Of a stretch of 9,285 nt of DNA, positions 1 through 6,510 are shown piece after piece; positions within the stretch are counted from its first letter, which is position 1, and each line of letters starts with the position of its first letter. Location of the stretch: assembly GCA_015229045.1 (NCBI GenBank), contig JADGCJ010000128.1, positions 1 through 9,285 on the forward strand, written 5' to 3'. Made by a program: the position numbers and the translations under genes. The notes beneath the pieces were generated by a model. The model was given only the letters and a program-made list of their open reading frames with translations, did no database searches and was not told the origin of the DNA. Origin of the DNA: Magnetococcales bacterium (GTDB lineage: Bacteria > Pseudomonadota > Magnetococcia > Magnetococcales > DC0425bin3).

Positions 1-775
1 GGTTGTGACAGAGGAGACAGTTCTCCGCCACCGGGGGATGACTGTGCAGGAAAGGCCCTCGTTTCTCCATGTGGCACTGGTAACAGGTTTCATTGACGCT
101 GTCCCCTTTCAGGGATTTATGACCTGCGGAACCGTGGGGGTTGTGGCAGTTGGAGCAGGTCATTTTGCCTTCGGGAACAGGGTGATGGCTGGGACGGTTG
201 AACAGGGAACGCTGGTTTTTGTGGCAGCCGAAGCAGACATTGGGCTGGCTGCGTTTGTCCAACACCCGGTCGTGGCCGGTATGAATCTCGTGGCAACCGG
301 AGCAGGCCACCTCCTGGCTGGAGTGGGCGCTGCCGGACCAGTAGAGGAGTTTTTCCCCCTGATGGCAGGAGAGACAGGCTTTGTTGATGGTTGCGGCTGG
401 CGTATCGGTGGTTTTGAAGCTGCCGAAATCCTCGTCGATACGGGCATCGAGACGGATCGCGGGGGAACGCCGCCCGTAGGTGATGTCCGGTTTGGGCCGT
501 TTATCCTGCCCGGCAACTTTATTTTTCACATGAGCCTGGCTGGGTCCGTGGCAACTGGTACAGGTTGGGGTGCGGCTGTCGGCCAAGGTGCCGTGTTTGG
601 TTTTTCCGATGGCCAGCACCGAGGTGGAATCCTCCTCATCGTGACAAATGGTGCATTCGGCGTCCCCCCGCATCACGGCATTCTGGGGCGGGGCCTTCTC
701 CTCTTCCGCCGAAGCCTCGACGTTTGCCAGCAACGGAGCGAGTCCAAGGCACACCATGAGCAAGTAGCGCAGCAT
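1..775 (-). CDS. Multiheme c-type cytochrome, DmsE/MtrA-like (3' end beyond window)
   Basis: Periplasmic multiheme electron carrier. The frame from the ATG at 775 is open to the left edge, giving 258 codons. The N-terminus (MLRYLLMVCLGLAPLLANVEA) is a Sec signal peptide with cleavage near residue 22-24. Eight CxxCH heme sites are visible: CTICH 41-45, CTSCH 72-76, CLSCH 134-138, CSGCH 158-162, CFGCH 181-185, CSNCH 207-211, CYQCH 231-235 and CLLCH 253-257. Spacing and the N-H-P-V-type context around the later hemes resemble the decaheme DmsE/MtrA/PioA family (about 310-330 aa). I therefore expect two more hemes in the missing part. MtrA-type proteins carry electrons across the outer membrane with an MtrB-type porin, and DmsE serves extracellular DMSO reductase, but no such partner gene is visible here. 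GAGGAA lies about 8 nt before the start. The octaheme cytochrome families are an alternative. The multiheme call is very secure; the subfamily is less so. Confidence 0.9.
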   Translation of the reverse strand, partial: MLRYLLMVCLGLAPLLANVEASAEEEKAPPQNAVMRGDAECTICHDEEDSTSVLAIGKTKHGTLADSRTPTCTSCHGPSQAHVKNKVAGQDKRPKPDITYGRRSPAIRLDARIDEDFGSFKTTDTPAATINKACLSCHQGEKLLYWSGSAHSSQEVACSGCHEIHTGHDRVLDKRSQPNVCFGCHKNQRSLFNRPSHHPVPEGKMTCSNCHNPHGSAGHKSLKGDSVNETCYQCHMEKRGPFLHSHPPVAENCLLCHN

Positions 776-1115
776 CTCCACGTTTCCTCTTCGATCGCAC
801 GAGAACGGGGTAATCGACAAACACGGCTTCATGGGGGGCGCTGCAAGGTCACCGCGACCGGAGGAACACCGCCTTTTAATATTTTATCTTTTAAGTAGCA
901 AAAAAAGGAAATGTTCTGTCTGTTGACTTGGCTTTGGATTTTCACGGAAACATAGCAACAGCATTGCAATTCCCTCTGGCGATCAATGAAACGTCAAAGA
1001 ATGGAACATTTTCTTTTATTGCTACTTAAAGGATGACATATTGGCAAGTCAAACAATATATCCCCGGACATCGGTCTCGGGAAGCGCCAACGCAAGACAC
1101 ATCAGACTGACGCCG
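776..1115. other. AT-rich intergenic region upstream of the multiheme cytochrome
   Basis: No gene is supported in this 340-bp gap between two minus-strand cytochrome genes. It contains the long inverted repeat listed separately. The part next to the multiheme gene (776-870) is GC-richer and probably forms its 5' untranslated leader. No convincing GC-stem plus T-run terminator was seen behind the one-heme cytochrome gene. The minus strand shows loosely promoter-like stretches such as TTGCTA followed by TAAAAT, but they are too weak to call. Confidence 0.6.
878..1042. repeat. Long imperfect inverted repeat, MITE-like or structured RNA
   Basis: Arms 878-927 and 993-1042 are reverse complements in one register (paired positions sum to 1920). 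By hand count 40 of 50 positions are Watson-Crick, and the core 890-901 against 1019-1030 is perfect. Six of the ten mismatches become G.U pairs in a plus-strand transcript, and none of those six would pair in a minus-strand one. The centre (928-992) is 65 nt and has no coding signal. Length, AT content and long terminal arms resemble a MITE or a RUP/ERIC-like repeat, though no target-site duplication was found. A large RNA hairpin or paired regulator sites upstream of the multiheme cytochrome are alternatives. Confidence 0.7.
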
Positions 1116-1496
1116 TTAAAGCGACAGTATCCAGCGAATGAACTCTTTGAGGTGTTCCGGATTGTCGAAGTCGGTTTTTTTGTGGTCTTCCTCACTCCCA
1201 TCCGACAGTTTGACTTTGGGGTTGGAGGTCAAGTGTTTGAACAGTTTCTCTTCAGCCTTGGGGTCGCCTCGATACTTTTGGGCGACCTTGGTATAGGCCG
1301 GCCCGTTTTTCGATTTTTGTACGGAGTGGCACTTGGTGCAATCATTGCGTTTCAACACTTCGAGGGCTGTTGCGGCATCCAGCTCCGCATGGGCGGATAT
1401 GGCGAACAACCCCATCGCCAGCACCGTGACCACCCCGAACGGACCGCGATACCTCGCCGACACGGGGCGACCGGGTTTTGTATGGATGGTCGTCAT
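1116..1496 (-). CDS. Periplasmic one-heme cytochrome c, class I-like, without Met ligand
   Basis: A 126-residue small electron carrier. It has an N-terminal Sec signal with a hydrophobic core at residues 21-35 and a likely cleavage after A-H-A (35-37), giving a mature protein of about 89 residues. The heme site is CTKCH at 53-57, followed by the class I fingerprint N-G-P-A-Y (64-68), V-A-x-K-Y (71-75) and a C-terminal helix ending W-I-L (122-124). No methionine occurs after the heme motif, so the usual His/Met axial pair is not available. His105, in S-E-E-D-H, falls about where the distal ligand loop lies; His88 and His115 are other candidates. I chose the start at 1496 because it gives a clean signal peptide and its ATGA overlaps the stop of the diguanylate cyclase gene. 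Longer in-frame starts would run through that gene. A redox partner for respiratory proteins is likely, but which one is unknown. Confidence 0.88.
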   Translation of the reverse strand: MTTIHTKPGRPVSARYRGPFGVVTVLAMGLFAISAHAELDAATALEVLKRNDCTKCHSVQKSKNGPAYTKVAQKYRGDPKAEEKLFKHLTSNPKVKLSDGSEEDHKKTDFDNPEHLKEFIRWILSL

Positions 1497-3148
1497 GCGG
1501 AGGAATCCTGGGGTGAATAGAGGCGAACCTGATTTCGTCCCGACTTCTTGGCGTGATACAAGGACTCGTCCGCCGCCTTGAACATTTCCAACGGTCCTTT
1601 GGCGTGGGGCAGATGCAGCGGGTAGGAAACCGCGCCAATACTGATGGTCACTTTGAGCCCGTCGATCACCAGGGCTTCCACCTTCTCGCGGAAACGTTCC
1701 GCCACAATCTGCAGACCCGGAACCGCCGTGTTGGGCGCGATGATACAAAATTCCTCACCTCCGTAACGACAGCAATAGTCGATATCGCGGAAAGAGCTTT
1801 TCATGGTGTTGGCAATGCCCTGCAAAACCCGGTCACCCTGATCATGGCCATAGGTGTCATTGAATTTCTTGAAATGATCGACATCAAACAGCAACAAGCC
1901 GAAAGGCACGCCATAACGCTGTGAACGCTGGAACTCCGCGAGCATCAGTTCATCGAAACGACGCCGGTTGATCAAACCGGTCAACCCATCCGTATTGGAG
2001 AGATCCCGCAACTGGCGCTCCAGATTCTTCTCGGCGGTCACGTCCCGGATCAGCGCAGCGGAACCGACGATCTCTCCCGTTTTGTCTTTGATGGAGGCGG
2101 CAAAAAAGTTAAAGATCTTGTTGTTGTAAACAATCGTATCCGGCATATCATAGCCGGAATTCAGGATGAACTGATTGACATAGTCCGGATCGTCAATCAA
2201 ATTCAGGAAACCCTCCGCAACGATCTGCTCCTCGCTTTTCCCCAGCAGTCGCACGGCGGAGGGATTGACCAGAACCACCCGGCCATCCCGATTGGTGCCC
2301 ACGATCCCTTCCCGGGCACTGAGCAGGATGGTCATCAGTTTTTCCTGTTCGTTCTGCAGGCCATCGTGCGCTACTTGCAGTTGAGAGGCCATCTGATTGA
2401 AAATGACCGCCATTTGCGACAACTCGTCCTTCCCGATGACGGGCACTTGCGAGGTCATGTTGCCCTCCGCTACATGCAACATGGCCTTGGTCACCTTGGA
2501 AATGGGGTGTACCAGGCTGTTGACCAGCAGAAAGGCGATGGTGATCATCAGAATGATCAGGACGAAGGCCATGATCAGGGCCAGTTCCGTGCGCTTTTTC
2601 GAAAAGGCCCGCGTCTGCTCGGAGGCGCTGCTCATATCCTTTCTGACCTGGTTGAAATGGTACTCGACCAGAAATTCAATGGCCTGGTTGGTCTCCTCCA
2701 TCTTGTCCAGATCCTCTTCCGAGTGGACTGCGTGCCTCTCCCAGGCGGCGACGGTGGAGACGAATGCGGCCCGATAGTCCTGGGCATGCTTGAGGATCCC
2801 ATCGGGAACTTTCAGTTCGCGACCGTGACCGGATCTTTTCTCGATGTCGGCGAGCTTTTGGAGGACTTCCAGAAACTCATTGAAGGAGCGCAGATGGTCT
2901 TCCGCAAGCTCGTTGCCGGGAGTCAGGCGGAAGTTATACTCCACATTGCGGACCATGGTGAGTTTGTGCAGCAGTTCGCTGCCTATTTTATATCGGGAAA
3001 AGTCTTCGTCTATTAAATGCTCGTAATCTTCGACAACCTGATTCATACTGAAGTGGTAGACAGTGACGATTCCGATAAAGAAACAGGCGATGACCACAAA
3101 TCCGAGTGTGAATTTCTGCCAGATCAGCAGGCGATTGAACAGATTCAT
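1493..3148 (-). CDS. Membrane diguanylate cyclase with 4-helix sensor, HAMP, PAS and GGDEF
   Basis: A 551-residue inner-membrane enzyme predicted to condense two GTP into c-di-GMP. TM1 is at about residues 12-33 and TM2 at about 188-212. They enclose a 150-residue, mostly helical periplasmic sensor of four-helix-bundle/CHASE3-like appearance with no heme motif. A HAMP domain (about 210-262), a PAS domain (about 270-372, with the typical N-P-S-A after a D-G-R turn) and a GGDEF domain (about 381-545) follow. Catalytic features are intact: N-T-D-x-L-T-G at 385-391 with G388 for L-x-G-L, F-D-V-D-H-F-K at 421-427, and GGEEF at 463-467. An RxxD inhibitory site (R454, D457) sits at the PleD-like spacing, so product feedback is expected. 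No EAL domain is present. The stop overlaps the downstream one-heme cytochrome start by ATGA, which implies translational coupling. The Shine-Dalgarno (GGGAA near 3154-3158) is weak. Confidence 0.95.
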   Translation of the reverse strand: MNLFNRLLIWQKFTLGFVVIACFFIGIVTVYHFSMNQVVEDYEHLIDEDFSRYKIGSELLHKLTMVRNVEYNFRLTPGNELAEDHLRSFNEFLEVLQKLADIEKRSGHGRELKVPDGILKHAQDYRAAFVSTVAAWERHAVHSEEDLDKMEETNQAIEFLVEYHFNQVRKDMSSASEQTRAFSKKRTELALIMAFVLIILMITIAFLLVNSLVHPISKVTKAMLHVAEGNMTSQVPVIGKDELSQMAVIFNQMASQLQVAHDGLQNEQEKLMTILLSAREGIVGTNRDGRVVLVNPSAVRLLGKSEEQIVAEGFLNLIDDPDYVNQFILNSGYDMPDTIVYNNKIFNFFAASIKDKTGEIVGSAALIRDVTAEKNLERQLRDLSNTDGLTGLINRRRFDELMLAEFQRSQRYGVPFGLLLFDVDHFKKFNDTYGHDQGDRVLQGIANTMKSSFRDIDYCCRYGGEEFCIIAPNTAVPGLQIVAERFREKVEALVIDGLKVTISIGAVSYPLHLPHAKGPLEMFKAADESLYHAKKSGRNQVRLYSPQDSSA

Positions 3149-3165
3149 TACGGTTCCCGTGCTTG

Positions 3166-3208
3166 CCGGACCTTCTTAACCCTCTCTTCAGGGGAAGTCC
3201 GGTTAAGG
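3166..3208 (-). promoter_or_regulatory. Overlapping inverted repeats in the diguanylate cyclase leader
   Basis: Two sets of complementary arms overlap just upstream of the cyclase start. CCGGAC (3166-3171) pairs with GTCCGG (3197-3202), extended by TTC/GAA with one bulged base. CTTAACC (3175-3181) pairs with GGTTAAG (3201-3207). Because the arms share bases, the two hairpins exclude each other in RNA. This could be a leader switch or an operator, and it matches no riboswitch class that I recognise. Confidence 0.35.
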
Positions 3209-3371
3209 CGTGTTGACATTCACCATCTTTCGGCCCCTGGCGGCGTTGCAATCCGGTGCGGCAGGCTCATACAAAGGACTACACTCCGCTTCCTCACCGT
3301 TTTGCGTCTTGCCGGCAACCAAAATCCGGCAAACGGCAACGCGCCCTGAGGCCTCCGGCCTGATTTGCAAC

Positions 3372-3394
3372 CAAATGGTCTCCCAGACCATTTG
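3372..3394. promoter_or_regulatory. Perfect 23-bp inverted repeat, candidate operator
   Basis: CAAATGGTCT (3372-3381) and AGACCATTTG (3385-3394) are exact reverse complements around a CCC centre. No T-run follows on either strand, so an intrinsic terminator is unlikely. It sits in the divergent intergenic region, which favours a dimeric regulator site. The regulator is unknown. Confidence 0.5.
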
Positions 3395-3402
3395 TCGATG
3401 GA

Positions 3403-3415
3403 TTCGGATTCCGAA
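3403..3415. promoter_or_regulatory. 13-bp palindrome TTCGGA-T-TCCGAA
   Basis: A perfect palindrome with 6-bp arms and a single central T, only 8 bp after the 23-bp inverted repeat. Such short palindromes arise by chance in GC-rich DNA. Its closeness to the longer repeat in a promoter region is the only reason to list it. Confidence 0.25.
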
Positions 3416-3737
3416 CGCACCCGTTTCGGGAGGAGTTGTTCAGCGGTCGAGTGCCCGGAGACGTCGCACGGTCGGCGAATCATCCGAGTTTTCACAGGAG
3501 ATACCAACAAACGAGTGAATAAGCCGCATTCACAGGTCAGCGGAATGTACAACCAATTATGCCAGATTTCAACCGAATTCCAAGGGCGACGTCTCCTCCG
3601 CCATCCGGGCAAGTCTCTCACTCCGGTCAGGCTTTTTTCCACTTCCCACTGGAATGGTGGAACTCCATATGCCATCATGACATCACACTGCACCGCTTTC
3701 CTGAAAGGCTCTGGACAGCCTGTTCCAACTTCCTGAT

Positions 3738-3767
3738 TTATCAATTACAAGCAGAACTTGTTATACT
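3738..3767 (+). promoter_or_regulatory. Possible sigma70-type promoter for the WcbI-like operon
   Basis: TATACT (3762-3767) is a good -10 box. The best -35 candidate is the poor TTATCA (3738-3743), 18 bp upstream. It lies about 80 bp before the ATG at 3850, in the only AT-rich patch upstream of the operon. The weak -35 suggests that an activator may be needed, or that the call is wrong. Confidence 0.3.
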
Positions 3768-3849
3768 TTTAAATAGTGGAATCGGAACCCTTTCAGCCTC
3801 CTCATGGGAAGAGTGGCGTTCCCTTCCTCGCTGGTTACAGGATATCCCC

Positions 3850-5214
3850 ATGAAGCCGACCTGCATCATCCACGGCAACTGTCACGCCATCCACATCTAC
3901 GATATGTTGAGGAAGTTCAAGGGGCTGACCCAGGAGTACACCCTGTGCGCCTTCCGTCGGGGGGAGAACACCTTTCACTGTGCGGAGCCCCTCTCCGATG
4001 CGGAGGCCCTGGCCAATTGCGCCATCTTTCTGCGTCAGAAAACCTTCTGGGACGACCCCTTTCCCCATGAAGAGCTGTTGCCCCCCTCCTGTCGCGTGAT
4101 CTCCTATCCCATGCTCTCGGGGGAGCTGTTGTGGCCTTTTTTCATGGGGCATCCCCTGCCCCTGCCCTACGGGGTGGAGAGCAACCGCCGCCGCTTTCAT
4201 TGCGACCGGCTGCTGCACCGGCTGCAAAAACAGCACCCCTCGCCCCGCGAGGCTTTGCAAGCCTACCTGACCACCGACATCCACACCCTGGTCGATCTGG
4301 ATCGCGGCTGCGAGGCCTATTTCGACAAGATCCGCACCCTGGATCGGGAGTGCGACGTCGCCGTGGCGGATCTCATCGAAGCGCGTTTCCGCCATCGCCA
4401 CCTCTTTTTCGACACCTCCCATCCCACCGAGCATTTTCTTTTCGAAATCGCCTGCCTCGCCCTGCAGGCGGCGGGCCTTTCCTTCGCCTTTCGCAGCGAC
4501 GATCCCCCGACCACGGATCTGAGCATCACCGTGCCCATCCATCCCCAGGTGATCGACCACTACGGACTGACCTTTGTAAACCACAGCGCCCGTTACGGCT
4601 TTCACCGCCCGGAGCCCTTCACCACCAACCTCTTCGCCAACGGCCACGAAACCAAGGATGGGGATTTCACCTTCATCGGCAGCCTGCGGCGTCATCTGGG
4701 ACTGCCCGACATCACCCGGTTCGAGGGCGAGGGGAATCTTCAGGACCACCTGGCGGCGCTGCAGGCGCAACGGGACTTTGCCGACTCCCTGCAGGCGCTG
4801 CCCGCCTTTCAAGGCTGTCTCGACACCTTTCGCGCCGAGGTGTTGACCGCTCTGGCGGACAGCCACTTCGCCGCCGGGGAGAAGGAACTGGCCGCCGCGC
4901 ACCATACCGCCGCCCTGGCCGCCGATGCGGGATTTTACCCCCTGTTGCTCTCCCGCCTGCATTTCCACCAACAAACGGGACACCCCGAACAGGCCATGGA
5001 GGCGCTTTTCGCCTTTGCCGACAGCCCCGGTTTTTGCACACTCTCCCTTCAGGAGTGGCTTTTTCTGGCCCGCGTAGCCGCCAACCTGTACGATGCTCTC
5101 ATGCGTGACCTCCTGGCCGGCAACAAGCTGCAACAGGCCAAGGCGTGCCACGACGGCTTCAGCCGCCTCTTTCCCCGACTGGGGTTGGGTGGAACGAAGG
5201 AGAACCCGTCATGA
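3850..5214 (+). CDS. WcbI-like putative acyltransferase, copy 1, with helical C-terminal region
   Basis: A 454-residue cytoplasmic protein with no signal peptide or membrane segment. The N-terminus has a beta strand ending in G-N-C-H-A (9-13). S-Y-P-M-L-S (85-90), L-L-W-P (93-96) and F-F-D-T-S-H-P (186-192) follow. This order resembles the WcbI family, whose founding member binds CoA and acts in capsule O-acetylation; an SGNH-like hydrolase is the alternative. The last 120 residues, from about 325, are helical with A-L-A-D-S-H and A-A-L-A-A-D-A-G-F-Y-P, looking like degenerate TPR-type repeats. It is roughly half identical by eye to the gene at 7847, including F-L-R-Q-K-T-F-W-D-D-P-F-P (60-72) and P-I-H-P-Q-V-I-D-H (229-237). 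I chose the start at 3850 because it matches the MKP start of the paralogue and has AGGAT upstream. The frame is open back to 3559, but that stretch has no counterpart in the paralogue. The stop overlaps the kinase start by ATGA. The acyltransferase role is inferred. Confidence 0.85.
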   Translation: MKPTCIIHGNCHAIHIYDMLRKFKGLTQEYTLCAFRRGENTFHCAEPLSDAEALANCAIFLRQKTFWDDPFPHEELLPPSCRVISYPMLSGELLWPFFMGHPLPLPYGVESNRRRFHCDRLLHRLQKQHPSPREALQAYLTTDIHTLVDLDRGCEAYFDKIRTLDRECDVAVADLIEARFRHRHLFFDTSHPTEHFLFEIACLALQAAGLSFAFRSDDPPTTDLSITVPIHPQVIDHYGLTFVNHSARYGFHRPEPFTTNLFANGHETKDGDFTFIGSLRRHLGLPDITRFEGEGNLQDHLAALQAQRDFADSLQALPAFQGCLDTFRAEVLTALADSHFAAGEKELAAAHHTAALAADAGFYPLLLSRLHFHQQTGHPEQAMEALFAFADSPGFCTLSLQEWLFLARVAANLYDALMRDLLAGNKLQQAKACHDGFSRLFPRLGLGGTKENPS

Positions 5215-6503
5215 TCGATTTGGAGGCTTTGGGACCACGGGATCGGGAAAATCTCGTCATGGAGCTTCTTGCGGCCATGGGGTTTCGCAAGATTACCTGG
5301 GAGGAATACTTTCCGGGGATCGATCTGATCGCCGAGCTACCAAAGAAAGACCCGGACGGATTTGAATATCACGAATTATGGATTATTTGCTTTATTCAAT
5401 TTTTCCATCCAATAATCCATCTGGACCATATCAATCGATTCATAAACAACGACACCATAGAAGCGGATAAATATCAAACCGTTTCTGTACTGCATATTTC
5501 AACACGCGACAAACCGGAACTTTCCGAACAATGGATGGCAAATTTCCGCAGCGTTATTGGCAATTATCCAAAACATATCGATTCCAAAAACCAAGTACGA
5601 TTCCGTTATTGGGACAGGATGTACCTTCTATCCCTGATCGATCAATACCCAATGATTCGATCAAAATATTTTCTCGAAACCGGGAGACAGGAATCCCGGA
5701 TCCGAAAAACCTACGAGGAGTTGTATAATGAAAACATCCAGTTACTGAATCGATTGACTCTCCTCACCCGCGACCGGGAAGCAAAGGAAAACCTCCGCAC
5801 ACAAGCTGAACGGGACTCCGTTTGGCAAGAACTCGGCGCAACAACGGCCCATAGGATCGGCAACCCACTCTTTTTTATCGATACAAGCCTGGAACTGCTG
5901 CAGGAATATATCAATCAAGAGAATGCCACCGAAGCACTGAAAGTCGTGGATCGCATCCGCACCTCTGTGGAGAGAATCAAAATATTGTTGAAGCAATTCA
6001 AATCCCTGGCAATAGCCACGGAAATTCATCCGGAACCCTTACCACTTTTACCCTTGCTGCGCCAAGTTGTGAATATTTTTCCGGGAATACCCTTGCCGAT
6101 AGTCTGTCCCGAAAATCTGACGGTATATGCCGACCCTGAAAAACTCGCTGAATGCCTCGACGAACTGCTGGTCAATGCCTCGTACTGGCTCGACAAAGAG
6201 GAAAAACACCTCACTATCGAAGTCTGCCCCGCAAAGGAGATACCCGATTCCCTCGACGGCTCGAAAGGATATATCCTGATAACCATCCAGGATAACGGAC
6301 CCGGAGTCCCCCACGAACTGAAAGAGCGTATCTTCGATTCCGGCTTCAGCCGCAATCCCCATGGCAGCGGGCTGGGGTTGGCTCTGGTACGCCGCATCCT
6401 GGAGGCTCATGCAGGACACATCCGGGAAACCGGCATTCCCGGTGAGGGAGCCCGCTTCGAACTGTTTTTGCCCATGGCCACCCGCACCGCCAAGGAGGTT
6501 TGA
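5211..6503 (+). CDS. Soluble histidine kinase with degenerate Mrr/REase-like N-terminal domain
   Basis: A 430-residue sensor kinase with no membrane segment. Residues 10-155 resemble a restriction-endonuclease/Mrr-type fold. There is a leading helix (R-D-R-E-N-L-V-M-E-L-L), then G-I-D-L-I-A (36-41) and a strand W-I-I-C-F-I (57-62) where the family has its Q/E-x-K. The lysine is absent, so nuclease activity is unlikely and a ligand or nucleic-acid sensing role is possible. A charged coiled coil (about 158-205) leads to the kinase core: an H-box A-H-R-I-G-N-P-L with His214, an N-box with Asn322 (L-L-V-N-A), G1 D-N-G-P-G (361-365), an F-box around 374-379 and G2 G-S-G-L-G-L (385-390). The ATG at 5211 is chosen for its overlap with the upstream stop and GAAGGAGAA at 5195-5203. 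The response regulator gene follows after 7 bp and is the likely phosphotransfer partner. The gene is far more AT-rich between about 5340 and 6340 than its neighbours. Confidence 0.9.
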   Translation: MIDLEALGPRDRENLVMELLAAMGFRKITWEEYFPGIDLIAELPKKDPDGFEYHELWIICFIQFFHPIIHLDHINRFINNDTIEADKYQTVSVLHISTRDKPELSEQWMANFRSVIGNYPKHIDSKNQVRFRYWDRMYLLSLIDQYPMIRSKYFLETGRQESRIRKTYEELYNENIQLLNRLTLLTRDREAKENLRTQAERDSVWQELGATTAHRIGNPLFFIDTSLELLQEYINQENATEALKVVDRIRTSVERIKILLKQFKSLAIATEIHPEPLPLLPLLRQVVNIFPGIPLPIVCPENLTVYADPEKLAECLDELLVNASYWLDKEEKHLTIEVCPAKEIPDSLDGSKGYILITIQDNGPGVPHELKERIFDSGFSRNPHGSGLGLALVRRILEAHAGHIRETGIPGEGARFELFLPMATRTAKEV

Positions 6504-6510
6504 GAAAGCC

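Larger units (their letters stand above)
3149..3849. other. Divergent intergenic region, about 700 bp, no convincing gene
   Basis: This lies between the leftward diguanylate cyclase and the rightward WcbI-like operon. Open frames on both strands here (for example 3220-3744 minus and 3365-3736 plus) have protein-unlike composition, no recognisable domain and no good ribosome site. Inverted repeats at 3166-3208, 3372-3394 and 3403-3415 are listed separately. A TTGACA hexamer at 3213-3218 has no matching -10 box. The stretch 3730-3780 is AT-rich and is the best place for the operon promoter. The size and lack of genes leave room for a small RNA or for decayed DNA, but I see no specific sign of either. 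Confidence 0.6.

Noticed and set aside
5..898. Long plus-strand open frame (297 codons) at the left end
   Set aside because: It lies antisense to the multiheme cytochrome, whose regularly spaced CxxCH motifs and signal peptide are decisive. The plus-frame product has no recognisable domain.
878..1042. Complete insertion sequence
   Set aside because: Too short, no transposase frame between the arms, and no target-site duplication seen.
1116..1748. Longer cytochrome start at 1748
   Set aside because: It would overlap the GGDEF coding end by over 250 bp and bury the signal peptide. The start at 1496 fits the ATGA junction.
3213..3218. Consensus TTGACA as a -35 box
   Set aside because: No -10-like hexamer lies 16-18 bp downstream; the sequence there is GC-rich.
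3372..3394. Intrinsic terminator
   Set aside because: Stem-loop without a T-run on either strand and not at the 3' end of any gene.
3220..3744. Minus-strand open frame of 174 codons in the divergent region
   Set aside because: Low-complexity Arg/Trp/Cys-rich product, no good ribosome site, no domain, and several overlapping frames of equal quality on the other strand.
3559..3849. N-terminal extension of the first WcbI-like protein by 97 codons
   Set aside because: The frame is open, but the sequence is compositionally odd and absent from the collinear paralogue, which starts at the equivalent of 3850. It would also cover the best promoter candidate.
3835..5151. Long antisense frame (438 codons) opposite the first WcbI-like gene, and a similar one at 7553-8992 opposite the second
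   Set aside because: Gly/Gln/Val-rich shadows typical of GC-rich codon bias. Their mutual likeness simply mirrors the real paralogues on the plus strand.
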